This document shows positions 23,440-31,085 of a stretch of 64,000 nucleotides of DNA, in pieces. Below the pieces are notes generated by a model. It was not told where the DNA came from and ran no database searches. It saw only the letters and a list, made by a program, of their open reading frames with translations. The position numbers were made by a program, and so were the translations under genes. Location: NCBI GenBank assembly GCA_020853525.1, contig JADYYS010000050.1:105480-169479 (forward strand), in the 5' to 3' direction. The stretch's first letter is position 1. Every line of letters starts with the position of its first letter. This stretch comes from Ardenticatenales bacterium (GTDB taxonomy: Bacteria; Chloroflexota; Anaerolineae; Epilineales; Epilineaceae).

Positions 23440-25854
23440 ATGCGCCGCTCGTCCCCACCGCCGTCCGCGGACCGTCGCCCCACGGGCGGCCGTGCCTTCC
23501 CGGCCGTCGTCACGACCGCCGCCGCCATCTCAACGACACTCGCCCTCGCCCTCGCCGCGCTCCCCACGACGCCCCCTGGCCCGATCGCCGCCCAGGCCCC
23601 GCGCATCGTACGCTCCCTAGACGCCCAGCCGGCCGGCGCGTACGGCCACGGCTTCACCCGCATCGCCGCCGACGGTGCGCGCGTCTTCGCGATCGAAGGC
23701 GATCGGGTCGCCGCGTTCGACCTCGCCGACCCGATCGCCCCGCACCCCCTCGGCCACACCGACCCGCTCGCCGACCCGACGCTCATCGCCGCCGGTACCG
23801 GACTCGTCGCCGTCGTCATCCATCCGACCGGCGATGCCGACCTGCCCTCGCTCGCCCTCTTCGACGGCCGCACCGATCCGCCGTCCGCCGCCGGCACCGT
23901 GCCGCTCGGCGCGTGCGACGCCGCGAGCGTGGCCGTCGCCGGCGCGTGGATCGCCGTGGCGTGCGGGGCAGCGGGCGTGCGGATCGTCGACGCATCCGCG
24001 CCGGATCGGCCGGTCGTCGCCACGACGCTGCTCGACGCCGGATTGGCGTGGGCGGTGGCGATGGACAGCCGGCGGCTGCTCGTCGGCGGTGCGACCGGCG
24101 AGGCGGCGAGGGAAGGTGGGTACGCGGCGCTGTACGATGTCGCCGATCCGGCGCAGCCGGTGCCGTCGAGCGACACGCGCTGGCCCGCGCCCGTCGTGGC
24201 GGTCGGCCTCGGCAAGGAGCGCGCGTTGGTCGGTTCCCGCGACATGCACTCCATCACACGACTTGCTGTCGTCGACCTCGACGCCGACATCGCCGGCGGA
24301 AGCACCAGTCCATGGGCCGTCCGAGCCGAGCGCACCTTCGACGGCATTGCCGGCGGCGCGCGCATCGCATCCGACGGCGCGCACGCATTCGCGACCTTTC
24401 CGGTCTGGATCCGCGGCGAATCCAAGGTGCTGGACGTCGACTTGACGCGGCCGGACGCGCCGTGGGCGCAGGATCTGCACTTCCCGTGGCACACCGTCGA
24501 TGTCGCACCGTTGCCGGGCGGCCTCGCGGTCGACGACGGCTATCGCGGTCTCGTGCGCTACGGCCGCGGCACCGACGCGAAGCTGGCCGAGCGGGCCATC
24601 GTGCCGACGATCTCGTCGCCGTACGGCGCCGCCACGGACGGCACGCACCTGTTCGTCGCGGATGACGACGACGAGTTCTGGACGCTCGACATCGACGATC
24701 CCGCCGTACCCCGCGTCGTCGGCCGGTCGGCGCTCGGCCCGCCGCTTGGGGGCTGGATGTTCCCGACGTACGGCGGCGGCCTGGCGCTCGGCGCGGGCCG
24801 CGCCGTTGCCGTCCGCGGGCCGGCGTTCAGCTCGATCGGCGACGTCGGCCTCGTCGACCTCGCCGACCCGCTACGGCCTCGTCCGCTCGGACGATGGGTG
24901 GCGGAGTCGGATCCGGGCATTTCCGGCGCGCCGAAGGACACGTACTCCTTCGCCACGACCTCGCGCTACGACCCGATCGACCTCGGCAATCTCGTCCTCG
25001 TCCCGTCGCACGATGCCGGCGTGACCGTGCTCGACGTCCGCGTCCCGGCGGCGCCGACGTTCGCGTCCGTCCTCGCTCGCCAGGGCGGCTGCGGCAGCTG
25101 GCGCGGGCGCACTTGGGTCATGGGCAACTGTGACGTGCGCGGCATCGCCGCCGCGGACCGCACCGTCTACGTCGCCGGCAGCGAAGCCGGCGTCCTGATA
25201 TACACGCTCCAGGACGACGGGACGGCGACGGCGGCCGGTACGATCGATGTGCCGGGCGAGGCGTACGATGTCGCGGTCGTCGGCGACGTGCTCCTCGTCG
25301 CCGTCGCCTTTGCCGGCGAACGGGGCGGCGTGCGCGTCATCGACCGGCAGACCCTTCAGGCGGTGCGGTCCGTCGAGGGGTTCGCGGCGCTGCGGCTCCG
25401 CATCGCCGGCGACACGGCGTTCGTCGTCGGCGTGGACCAGGCCGCCGACGTCGTGGGGAGCCGGGATGCCGTCTGGGCGATCGACATCGCCGACCCGTTC
25501 GCGCCCGTCGTCCGTGCCCGCATCCCGCTCCCGGCGAGCGCGGATGCCCACCTCCGCCCGGCGCACGTCGCGCGGATCGGCGACGTCCTTGCCGTCGTCG
25601 CGGCCTTTGAGGACGGTGACGGTCCGTCGATCCTCCTGTACCGCCTGACGGACGGCGAACCGCTGCCGGCCGTCGCGCCCGGCGCGACGCTCACGGCGTG
25701 GCCGACGCGGGCGCCGTCCGCGTCGCCGGGGCCGGAGGAACCGACGGCGGTGGGGGAGCCGGGCACGACGGCGACACCGCTGCCGCCGACGGTTGCGCCG
25801 CCCGATGTGCCCATGCGGCGTGCGTTTCTGCCGATGGCGATGGTGCGGCGCTAG
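23440..25854 (+). CDS. Exported beta-propeller (LVIVD-type repeat) protein
   Basis: An 804-residue protein with an N-terminal signal-like segment (about residues 20-50). It is followed by many blades of the pattern 'VFAIEGDRVAAFDLADPIAP', that is, a hydrophobic strand then D-(I/V/L)-(A/S/D)-(D)-P. Examples include VRIVDASAPDRP, YDVADPAQP, LDIDDPAVP, VDLADPLRP and IDIADPFAP. This is the LVIVD repeat seen in secreted propellers of unknown ligand. A Pro/Thr/Ala tail (about 750-790) ends in RRAFLPMAMVRR, resembling the YLP-like motif of other exported proteins here. ATG 23440 has GGAGG 6 nt upstream. The 23232-23439 gap shows no gene. Confidence 0.8.
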   Translation: MRRSSPPPSADRRPTGGRAFPAVVTTAAAISTTLALALAALPTTPPGPIAAQAPRIVRSLDAQPAGAYGHGFTRIAADGARVFAIEGDRVAAFDLADPIAPHPLGHTDPLADPTLIAAGTGLVAVVIHPTGDADLPSLALFDGRTDPPSAAGTVPLGACDAASVAVAGAWIAVACGAAGVRIVDASAPDRPVVATTLLDAGLAWAVAMDSRRLLVGGATGEAAREGGYAALYDVADPAQPVPSSDTRWPAPVVAVGLGKERALVGSRDMHSITRLAVVDLDADIAGGSTSPWAVRAERTFDGIAGGARIASDGAHAFATFPVWIRGESKVLDVDLTRPDAPWAQDLHFPWHTVDVAPLPGGLAVDDGYRGLVRYGRGTDAKLAERAIVPTISSPYGAATDGTHLFVADDDDEFWTLDIDDPAVPRVVGRSALGPPLGGWMFPTYGGGLALGAGRAVAVRGPAFSSIGDVGLVDLADPLRPRPLGRWVAESDPGISGAPKDTYSFATTSRYDPIDLGNLVLVPSHDAGVTVLDVRVPAAPTFASVLARQGGCGSWRGRTWVMGNCDVRGIAAADRTVYVAGSEAGVLIYTLQDDGTATAAGTIDVPGEAYDVAVVGDVLLVAVAFAGERGGVRVIDRQTLQAVRSVEGFAALRLRIAGDTAFVVGVDQAADVVGSRDAVWAIDIADPFAPVVRARIPLPASADAHLRPAHVARIGDVLAVVAAFEDGDGPSILLYRLTDGEPLPAVAPGATLTAWPTRAPSASPGPEEPTAVGEPGTTATPLPPTVAPPDVPMRRAFLPMAMVRR

Positions 25855-25909
25855 ACGCTGGGTTCGGGCGCCCGACGATGCGCAAGAGCCCTTCCTACGC
25901 CAAGACGAA

Positions 25910-26084
25910 TCAACGGCTGAAGCCGTCGCTGAGGGCAGCCTCCGGCTGCCGCGCGCCTGCCTTCGCAGGCGCCAGACCAAGGTATGGAGTTGTCGGTATC
26001 GTTGGTCGCACTGCTTTGGCGCCTGCGAAGGCAGGCGCGTGGTGGACCGACAGGTCCACCCTTAGCGACGGCTTCAGCCGTTGA
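25910..26084. repeat. Composite nested palindromic element, copy 2
   Basis: The outer arms 25910-25930 and 26064-26084 are perfect 21-nt inverted repeats. The inner arms 25952-25974 and 26017-26039 are perfect 23-nt inverted repeats. Between them are two unlike self-complementary hairpins: GGCAGCC-TCC-GGCTGCC on the left and GGTGGACC-GACA-GGTCCACC on the right. The layout matches the element at 6970-7110, including TGAA mini-hairpins in the outer arms. It occupies most of the gap 25855-26152, in which I see no gene. Confidence 0.9.
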
Positions 26085-26152
26085 TACCGACCCCTCCGCC
26101 AAAGGCAAGTCACATGGTGCGATCACGCCGGATTGGTATTAGGCCACCGCCG

Positions 26153-26704
26153 TCACGCAAACAACTGCCCCACCTCCACCCCAAACCCCGGCAGCACATC
26201 CCCCCCGTCCAGCACCTCGCCCTCGCCCAGCACCCGCACGTCGCCGCTCGCATCGTGGACGGTGACGGTGCGGTTCTTGGCGCGGATGACCCATACGAGC
26301 GGCGTGCCGGCGCCCATAAAATCGGCCACTTTGGCTGCGACCTCACGCTCGGTGTCGTTGGGCGAGACGACTTCTACTGCAAGGTCGGGCGGGCCTTCGA
26401 TGAAGCCAGGCTGGTCAAGCGGGTGGTCGCCGCGCGGAAAGGCGAGGTATGAGGCGTCGGGGGCGCGGACCGTGTCCGGGTTGCGCGCCAGAACGAAGCC
26501 TGTCTCGGCAGCATACACGCGACCCGTTGGGTGTCGCCGGACGTGATCAACGAGCCAGTAGCCGATGTTGATCCCCACCGCCCCGTGACCGCCGCTGGCT
26601 GGCGCCATCTCGATGTACTCCCCCTTGACGAGCTCGGACCGCCCCGCACGGCCCGACCAAGCGGCCAACTCCTCGGCGGTCATCGGCTTGGTCTGGGTAA
26701 TCAT
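26153..26704 (-). CDS. Uma2-family putative restriction-endonuclease-like protein (copy 3)
   Basis: A 183-residue Uma2 (DUF820) protein. It shows MTAEELAAWSGRAGRSELVK, then VRAPDASYLAFPRGD, PPDLAVEVVSPNDTEREVAAK (Asp, Glu and Lys of a PD-(D/E)XK site) and LVWVIRAKNRTVTVHD. The start ATG 26704 follows AAGGACC. It is clearly a different subfamily from the copies at 9777 and 14908, so these are not recent duplicates. Its role is unknown. Confidence 0.88.
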   Translation of the reverse strand: MITQTKPMTAEELAAWSGRAGRSELVKGEYIEMAPASGGHGAVGINIGYWLVDHVRRHPTGRVYAAETGFVLARNPDTVRAPDASYLAFPRGDHPLDQPGFIEGPPDLAVEVVSPNDTEREVAAKVADFMGAGTPLVWVIRAKNRTVTVHDASGDVRVLGEGEVLDGGDVLPGFGVEVGQLFA

Positions 26705-26830
26705 GGGGCATGGTCCTTCGAGCTCTGGCGACGAATCGGGTGATGTGCGCTGGGGGTAACAAGCGACGGGCGAAGGCTAGCGGAGCGTGCACGAGGGTGC
26801 AATGGCACCAGTGACGCGTTTGCGACAGCA

Positions 26831-26860
26831 TTGACCCAATCGCCCTCTCTGCGCTATCGT
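26831..26860 (+). promoter_or_regulatory. Candidate promoter of tpiA-rnj
   Basis: TTGACC (26831-26836) and TATCGT (26855-26860) are 18 bp apart and lie about 107 nt before the tpiA start. The leader between is GC-rich with no gene. Confidence 0.45.
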
Positions 26861-26967
26861 ACGACTTCACCGCGCCGCTCCACGGCGCCCACCGCGCCCC
26901 GAGCGCGGTCCGCCCATCCCTCCCCGCCCGCCCCCGCCGTCCACGCACGGCGCCGGAGCCGAGGCCA

Positions 26968-27765
26968 TTGCGCACACCCCTGATCGCCGGTAACTGGAAG
27001 ATGCACAAGACCGTCGCTGAAGCGCGCGCGCTCGCCGGCGCGGTCGTCGATGGCGTCGCCGCCACTGCGACGCGTGATCGATCGGGCTGCGATGTCGTCA
27101 TCTGCCCCTCGTTCACTGCGCTGGCCGCCGTCGCCGACGTCGTGCGCGGCACTGAAGCACGCGGCGGCGGAGCCCACGTCGGAGCCCACGTCGGCGCCCA
27201 GGACGCCTTCTGGGGCGACGCAGGCGCGTTCACCGGCGCGGTGGCGATGCCGATGGTGGCCGAACTCGCCTCCCACGTCATCGTCGGCCACTCCGAGCGC
27301 CGCACGCTGTTCGGCGAGACGGACGACGATGTGAACCGCAAGGTCCACGCGGCGTTCGCGCACGACCTCGTGCCGATCGTGTGCGTCGGCGAGACGGCGG
27401 CGGCGCGGGACGAAGGCCGGGCGGACGCCGTCGTCCTCGGCCAGTTGGACGCGGCGACGGCCGGTATCGCGCCGGACGAGGCCGAGCGGCTCGTTGTGGC
27501 GTACGAGCCCGTCTGGGCGATCGGCACCGGGCGGGCGTGCGATGCCGGTGAAGCGGCGCGCATCGCGGCGTTGGTGCGGGCGCGGCTGGCCGAGGCGTTC
27601 GGCGACCCCGTCGGCCGGAGCGTGCGCGTGCTGTACGGGGGCTCGGTCAACCCCGGCAACATCGCCGCCTACCTGGCGGCCGAAGACGTCGACGGCGCGC
27701 TCGTCGGCGGGGCGTCGCTCGATGCAGCGAGCTTCCTCGCGCTGGTGGACGCCGCGCGAACATGA
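26968..27765 (+). CDS. tpiA: Triosephosphate isomerase
   Basis: The 265-residue glycolytic enzyme that interconverts dihydroxyacetone phosphate and glyceraldehyde 3-phosphate in the cytoplasm. All catalytic parts are visible: Lys in GNWKMHK, His in IVGHSERR, Glu in AYEPVWAIGTG with the mobile loop, and phosphate-binding YGGSVNPGN and LVGGASL. It starts at TTG 26968, the only start that retains the conserved first strand. A small duplication gives GAHVGAHVGAQDAFW, where the family usually has a single VGAQ segment. Its stop codon lies in the first unit of a 15-bp repeat, and RNase J follows. Confidence 0.95.
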   Translation: MRTPLIAGNWKMHKTVAEARALAGAVVDGVAATATRDRSGCDVVICPSFTALAAVADVVRGTEARGGGAHVGAHVGAQDAFWGDAGAFTGAVAMPMVAELASHVIVGHSERRTLFGETDDDVNRKVHAAFAHDLVPIVCVGETAAARDEGRADAVVLGQLDAATAGIAPDEAERLVVAYEPVWAIGTGRACDAGEAARIAALVRARLAEAFGDPVGRSVRVLYGGSVNPGNIAAYLAAEDVDGALVGGASLDAASFLALVDAART

Positions 27766-27852
27766 TCGCCCAGTGTCGAACCGCCCGGTGTTGAACCACC
27801 CAGCTTTGAACCACCCGACGTCGGACCGTCCGACTTCGGCTCATCTGACGAC
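27763..27852. repeat. Six degenerate 15-bp tandem units between tpiA and rnj
   Basis: Successive 15-mers (27763, 27778, 27793, 27808, 27823, 27838) follow the pattern GAACC(A/G)CCCgngTT, for example GAACCGCCCGGTGTT and GAACCACCCAGCTTT. They decay toward the 3' end. The exact 15-nt spacing is kept although the sequence is non-coding. Confidence 0.75.
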
Positions 27853-27925
27853 ACATCACCCCACTGCGGCGTTGTCGCGAACGCGCGACAGCGCCGCAAA
27901 CACCTGAACCTAAGGACAGACACAC

Positions 27926-29704
27926 TTGAGCGCCAAACTGCGCATCATCCCCCTCGGGGGCTTCGGCGAGGTCGGCCGCAACCTGACGGCCATCGAATAC
28001 GACTCTCAGATCATCATCATCGACTGCGGGCTCATGTTCCCGGAAAGCGACATGCCCGGGGTCGACCTCATCCTCCCCAACTTCACCTACCTCCAGGACC
28101 ACGTCGACAAGGTCCTGGCGTACTTCATCACGCACGGCCACGAGGACCATCACGGCGCCCTGCCGTTCGTCCTCCCCCACGTCCCGGCGCCCATCTACGC
28201 CACCGCCCTGACGCGCGGCCTCATCGAGGTCAAGCTCAAAGAGCACGGTCTGCTGGCCATGGCCGAGATCCACACGATCACGACCGAGGACGTCATCGAC
28301 ATCGGCCCGTTCCATGTCGAGCCGTTCCGCGTCAGCCACAGCATCCCGGACACCGTCGGCTTCGCCGTCGACACCCCGCTCGGGCTGATCGTCCACACCG
28401 CCGAGTACAAGTTCGACCTCACGCCCGTCAACGGCGAGACGACGGACATCCACCGCCTGGCCGAGTACGGCCAGCGCGGCGTGCTCGCGCTCCTCAGCGA
28501 CAGCACGAACGCCGAGCGACCCGGCCACACGCCGTCCGAGGCGATCGTCCGCGAGACGCTCGAGCGCGTGTTCGAGCGCGCGCCGGGGCGGATCATCATC
28601 AGCACGTTCGCCAGCAACATCAGCCGCGTCCAGGAGACGCTGAACGTGGCCGCCGAGTTCGGGCGCAAGGTGGCGCTCGTAGGCCGGTCGATGGAGAACA
28701 ACTGCCGGATGGCCCTCGAGCTCGGCTACCTGAAGGCCGAGCCGGGCCTCATCGTCAGCTTGCGCGATCTCGAGAAGCTGCCGCTGGACGAGGTCGCGAT
28801 CGTCTGCACGGGCACGCAGGGCGAGCCGACGAGCGCGCTCGTGCGGATGGCCAACGACAATCACCGCGACGTCAGCCTGATCAAGGGCGACACCGTTGTC
28901 CTCTCCGCCACGCCGATTCCGGGCAACGAGGAGCTCGTCCACCGGACCCTCAACGAGCTCTTCCGGCACGGCGCCGACGTGCTGTACTCGGCCCTGTCAC
29001 CGGTCCACGTCTCCGGTCACGCGAACCGCGAAGAGCAGAAGCTCATGCTGAAGATCGTCGCACCGCGCTACTTCCTGCCCAACGGCGGCGAGCACCGCAT
29101 GCTCTGCCTGCACGGCCGGATGGCCAAGGATCTCGGGATGGCGGACGAGGACATCTTCATCCTCGAGAGCGGCGACGCCGTCGAGTTCGATGGTCAGGGC
29201 GCCACGAAGGTGCTCAAGGCCGCCAACGGCGAGTACATCTACGTCGACGGCAAGAGCGTCGGCACCGTCACCGAAGCCATTCTGCGGGATCGCCGGCAGC
29301 TGGCGAGCAGCGGCTTCGTAACCCCGATCATCGTCATCGACCGCAAGACGCGCCGCTTGGTCGCCGATCCCGAGATCGTGACCCGCGGCTTCGTCATCTA
29401 CAAGAACTCGGCGGAGCTGATCGCCGAGCTCGTCCAGCATGTCACCGGCGTCGTCGACCGCGCCGCCGAGGGCGTGCCGGCGAGCGCACCGTCCGGCGGC
29501 CGGCGTGACCGCGGCCGCGACTTCGACCGGGGCCGCGACGGCGACAGCGACCGCGAGGCGGCCGACGAAGGCGGCGGGGCCGGCACGAACCGCGGCGGGG
29601 CGACGGCGGAGCTGGCGGAGCGGGTGAAGAACTCGCTGTCCGGCTTCGTCCAGGACCGGACCGGGCGACGGCCGATCGTGCTGCCGATCGTCATCGAAGT
29701 CTGA
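27926..29704 (+). CDS. rnj: Ribonuclease J
   Basis: A 592-residue metallo-beta-lactamase/beta-CASP ribonuclease with 5'-exo and endonuclease activity in RNA decay and maturation. It opens with LRIIPLGGFGEVGRNLTAIE, has the zinc motif THGHEDHHGALPF (the residue after the last motif His is His, where Ile is more usual), then HTAEYKFD, LLSDSTNAERPG, the beta-CASP segment FASNISRVQE and CTGTQGEP, and SGHANREEQKLM. The C-terminal part has a charged, disordered insert (about residues 515-550, rich in R/D/E/G) before a conserved last segment. The TTG start is preceded by AAGGA. It shares orientation with tpiA. Confidence 0.94.
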   Translation: MSAKLRIIPLGGFGEVGRNLTAIEYDSQIIIIDCGLMFPESDMPGVDLILPNFTYLQDHVDKVLAYFITHGHEDHHGALPFVLPHVPAPIYATALTRGLIEVKLKEHGLLAMAEIHTITTEDVIDIGPFHVEPFRVSHSIPDTVGFAVDTPLGLIVHTAEYKFDLTPVNGETTDIHRLAEYGQRGVLALLSDSTNAERPGHTPSEAIVRETLERVFERAPGRIIISTFASNISRVQETLNVAAEFGRKVALVGRSMENNCRMALELGYLKAEPGLIVSLRDLEKLPLDEVAIVCTGTQGEPTSALVRMANDNHRDVSLIKGDTVVLSATPIPGNEELVHRTLNELFRHGADVLYSALSPVHVSGHANREEQKLMLKIVAPRYFLPNGGEHRMLCLHGRMAKDLGMADEDIFILESGDAVEFDGQGATKVLKAANGEYIYVDGKSVGTVTEAILRDRRQLASSGFVTPIIVIDRKTRRLVADPEIVTRGFVIYKNSAELIAELVQHVTGVVDRAAEGVPASAPSGGRRDRGRDFDRGRDGDSDREAADEGGGAGTNRGGATAELAERVKNSLSGFVQDRTGRRPIVLPIVIEV

Positions 29705-29966
29705 CGCGGCGTCCGGAGCCCGGCAGGCGGCGGGTCGTCTCCGGCCCTGCGCGGTCGCACGTGCGGGGCGAACGTGCCGGCAGTGTAGGACACGCGCCGA
29801 CAGCGCGTCGGCCGATTCCCACGTCGCATGGCGCCGGCGTCCGATGGCGGCGGCCTGTCGGCGGGCCTATCGTACCTCCGACGCGCGGCTCGCCCCCCCC
29901 CAACTGATGGCGCCAGCGTCCCCCGCCGGCGGGCGCGTGCCCGTCACACCAGACAGGAGACCGACC

Positions 29967-30287
29967 GTGAACGCACAGACGATCAAGGGCGATTGGAAGC
30001 AGATCAAGGGCCAGGTTCGGGAGGCGTTCGGCAAGCTGACCGACGACGACCTCATGGTCGCGCAAGGCAATGCGGAGCAGCTCGTCGGCGCGATCCAGAA
30101 GCGATACGGCTACTCTCGCCAGCAGGCCGAGCAGGCTTGGGAGACGTTCGCGTCGCGCGTGAGCAGTGCCGCCACCCAGGCCGGCGAAGCGGTGCGCGAG
30201 GGCGCCACGCGCTACGACCCCACCAGCCCGCCGCACGTGCCGGAACACGATCGGGAGCCCACGCGCACCCCGCGGCGCGAGCTCTGA
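29967..30287 (+). CDS. CsbD-like stress-response protein
   Basis: A 106-residue protein. The first 60 residues carry the CsbD domain: IKGDWKQIKGQVREAFGKLT, DDDLMVAQGNAEQLVG and IQKRYGYSRQQAEQAW. CsbD proteins are small, hydrophilic, stress-induced proteins of unknown biochemical function. The C-terminal 40 residues are polar and low-complexity. GTG 29967 has AGGAGA 7 nt upstream. No partner is obvious; a response-regulator gene follows after a terminator-like hairpin. In 29705-29966 I see only a weak hairpin near 29796-29812. Confidence 0.88.
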   Translation: MNAQTIKGDWKQIKGQVREAFGKLTDDDLMVAQGNAEQLVGAIQKRYGYSRQQAEQAWETFASRVSSAATQAGEAVREGATRYDPTSPPHVPEHDREPTRTPRREL

Positions 30288-30435
30288 CGTCGTGATTCGC
30301 ATCGGCGGCCATCCGACGGTGACGGCCGGCCGGTTCGTGCACGTTGTTGTGGTCATTTTGATTCGATTTGGGTTGACGAGGGTTCAGAGCCGAGTTGAGT
30401 GCTCGCCGTGCGGACCCTCCAGTTGATCGGACTCG

Positions 30436-30477
30436 AAAGGTGCGGAGCTGGGATTCAACACCCGGCTCCGCACCTTT
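30436..30477. terminator. 17-bp hairpin between the CsbD gene and the signalling cluster
   Basis: AAAGGTGCGGAGC (30436-30448) pairs perfectly with 30465-30477, and TGGG/CCCG extends the stem by four pairs including one wobble; the loop is ATTCAACA. The A3/T3 ends make it a plausible bidirectional terminator. The rest of 30288-30586 holds no gene. Confidence 0.5.
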
Positions 30478-30586
30478 GCGAGACAACCGAGTTCGCGGCA
30501 GGATAGGCGGCAAGCGGTGCGCCGCGGCACGAACTCAACCCGAGCGCCGGTTCCTGCTTCCCGTCCCAATGGTTGGATCACAACGG

Positions 30587-31009
30587 ATGCGCCTTCTCTC
30601 GGACTTCTTGACCGTCCTGATCCTCGAAGACGGCACCGCACTGCGGCGCCGACTGGTCGACCTCATCCGCTCGATCGCCGGCGTGAACGAGGTGCTCGAA
30701 GCTGGTGATGCACCGACCGCGCTCGCGCTGGCGAGGCGTCACCGGCCGCAGATCGTCGTGCTCGACATCCGCGTTCCGGGCGACGCCGAGGTCCGCAACG
30801 GGCTCGACGTCCTCGGCGCGATCAAGCGCGGCGAGCCCGACACGTACGCGATCATCCTCACGAACTTTGCCGATGCCCACTACGCCAGGCTCGCTCGCCA
30901 GCTCGGCGCCGACGCCTTCCTCGACAAGTCGTCCGAGTTCGACATGCTCGTCTCGCTGATCGAGGACCGCAGCGCGCGCAACGAAGGGCCCTCCCCCTCC
31001 GTCGCGTGA
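30587..31009 (+). CDS. Single-domain response-regulator receiver
   Basis: A 140-residue CheY-like receiver with no output domain. Acidic residues (LILEDG), the phospho-acceptor Asp in IVVLDIRVPG, Thr in IILTNFAD and Lys in FLDKSSEF are all present. I prefer ATG 30587, but an in-frame ATG at 30569 is possible; neither has a strong ribosome site. It directly precedes a sensor kinase and a NarL-type regulator, so it may act as a phosphate sink or relay in the same pathway. Output by protein-protein contact is inferred. Confidence 0.85.
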   Translation: MRLLSDFLTVLILEDGTALRRRLVDLIRSIAGVNEVLEAGDAPTALALARRHRPQIVVLDIRVPGDAEVRNGLDVLGAIKRGEPDTYAIILTNFADAHYARLARQLGADAFLDKSSEFDMLVSLIEDRSARNEGPSPSVA

Positions 31010-31085
31010 GCCGTTCGAAGTGCGCGGTGCTCGGCGACGTCGCATACCTCTCCATCCGCCCACCAGGCAGCATCGAGGGATCGGC

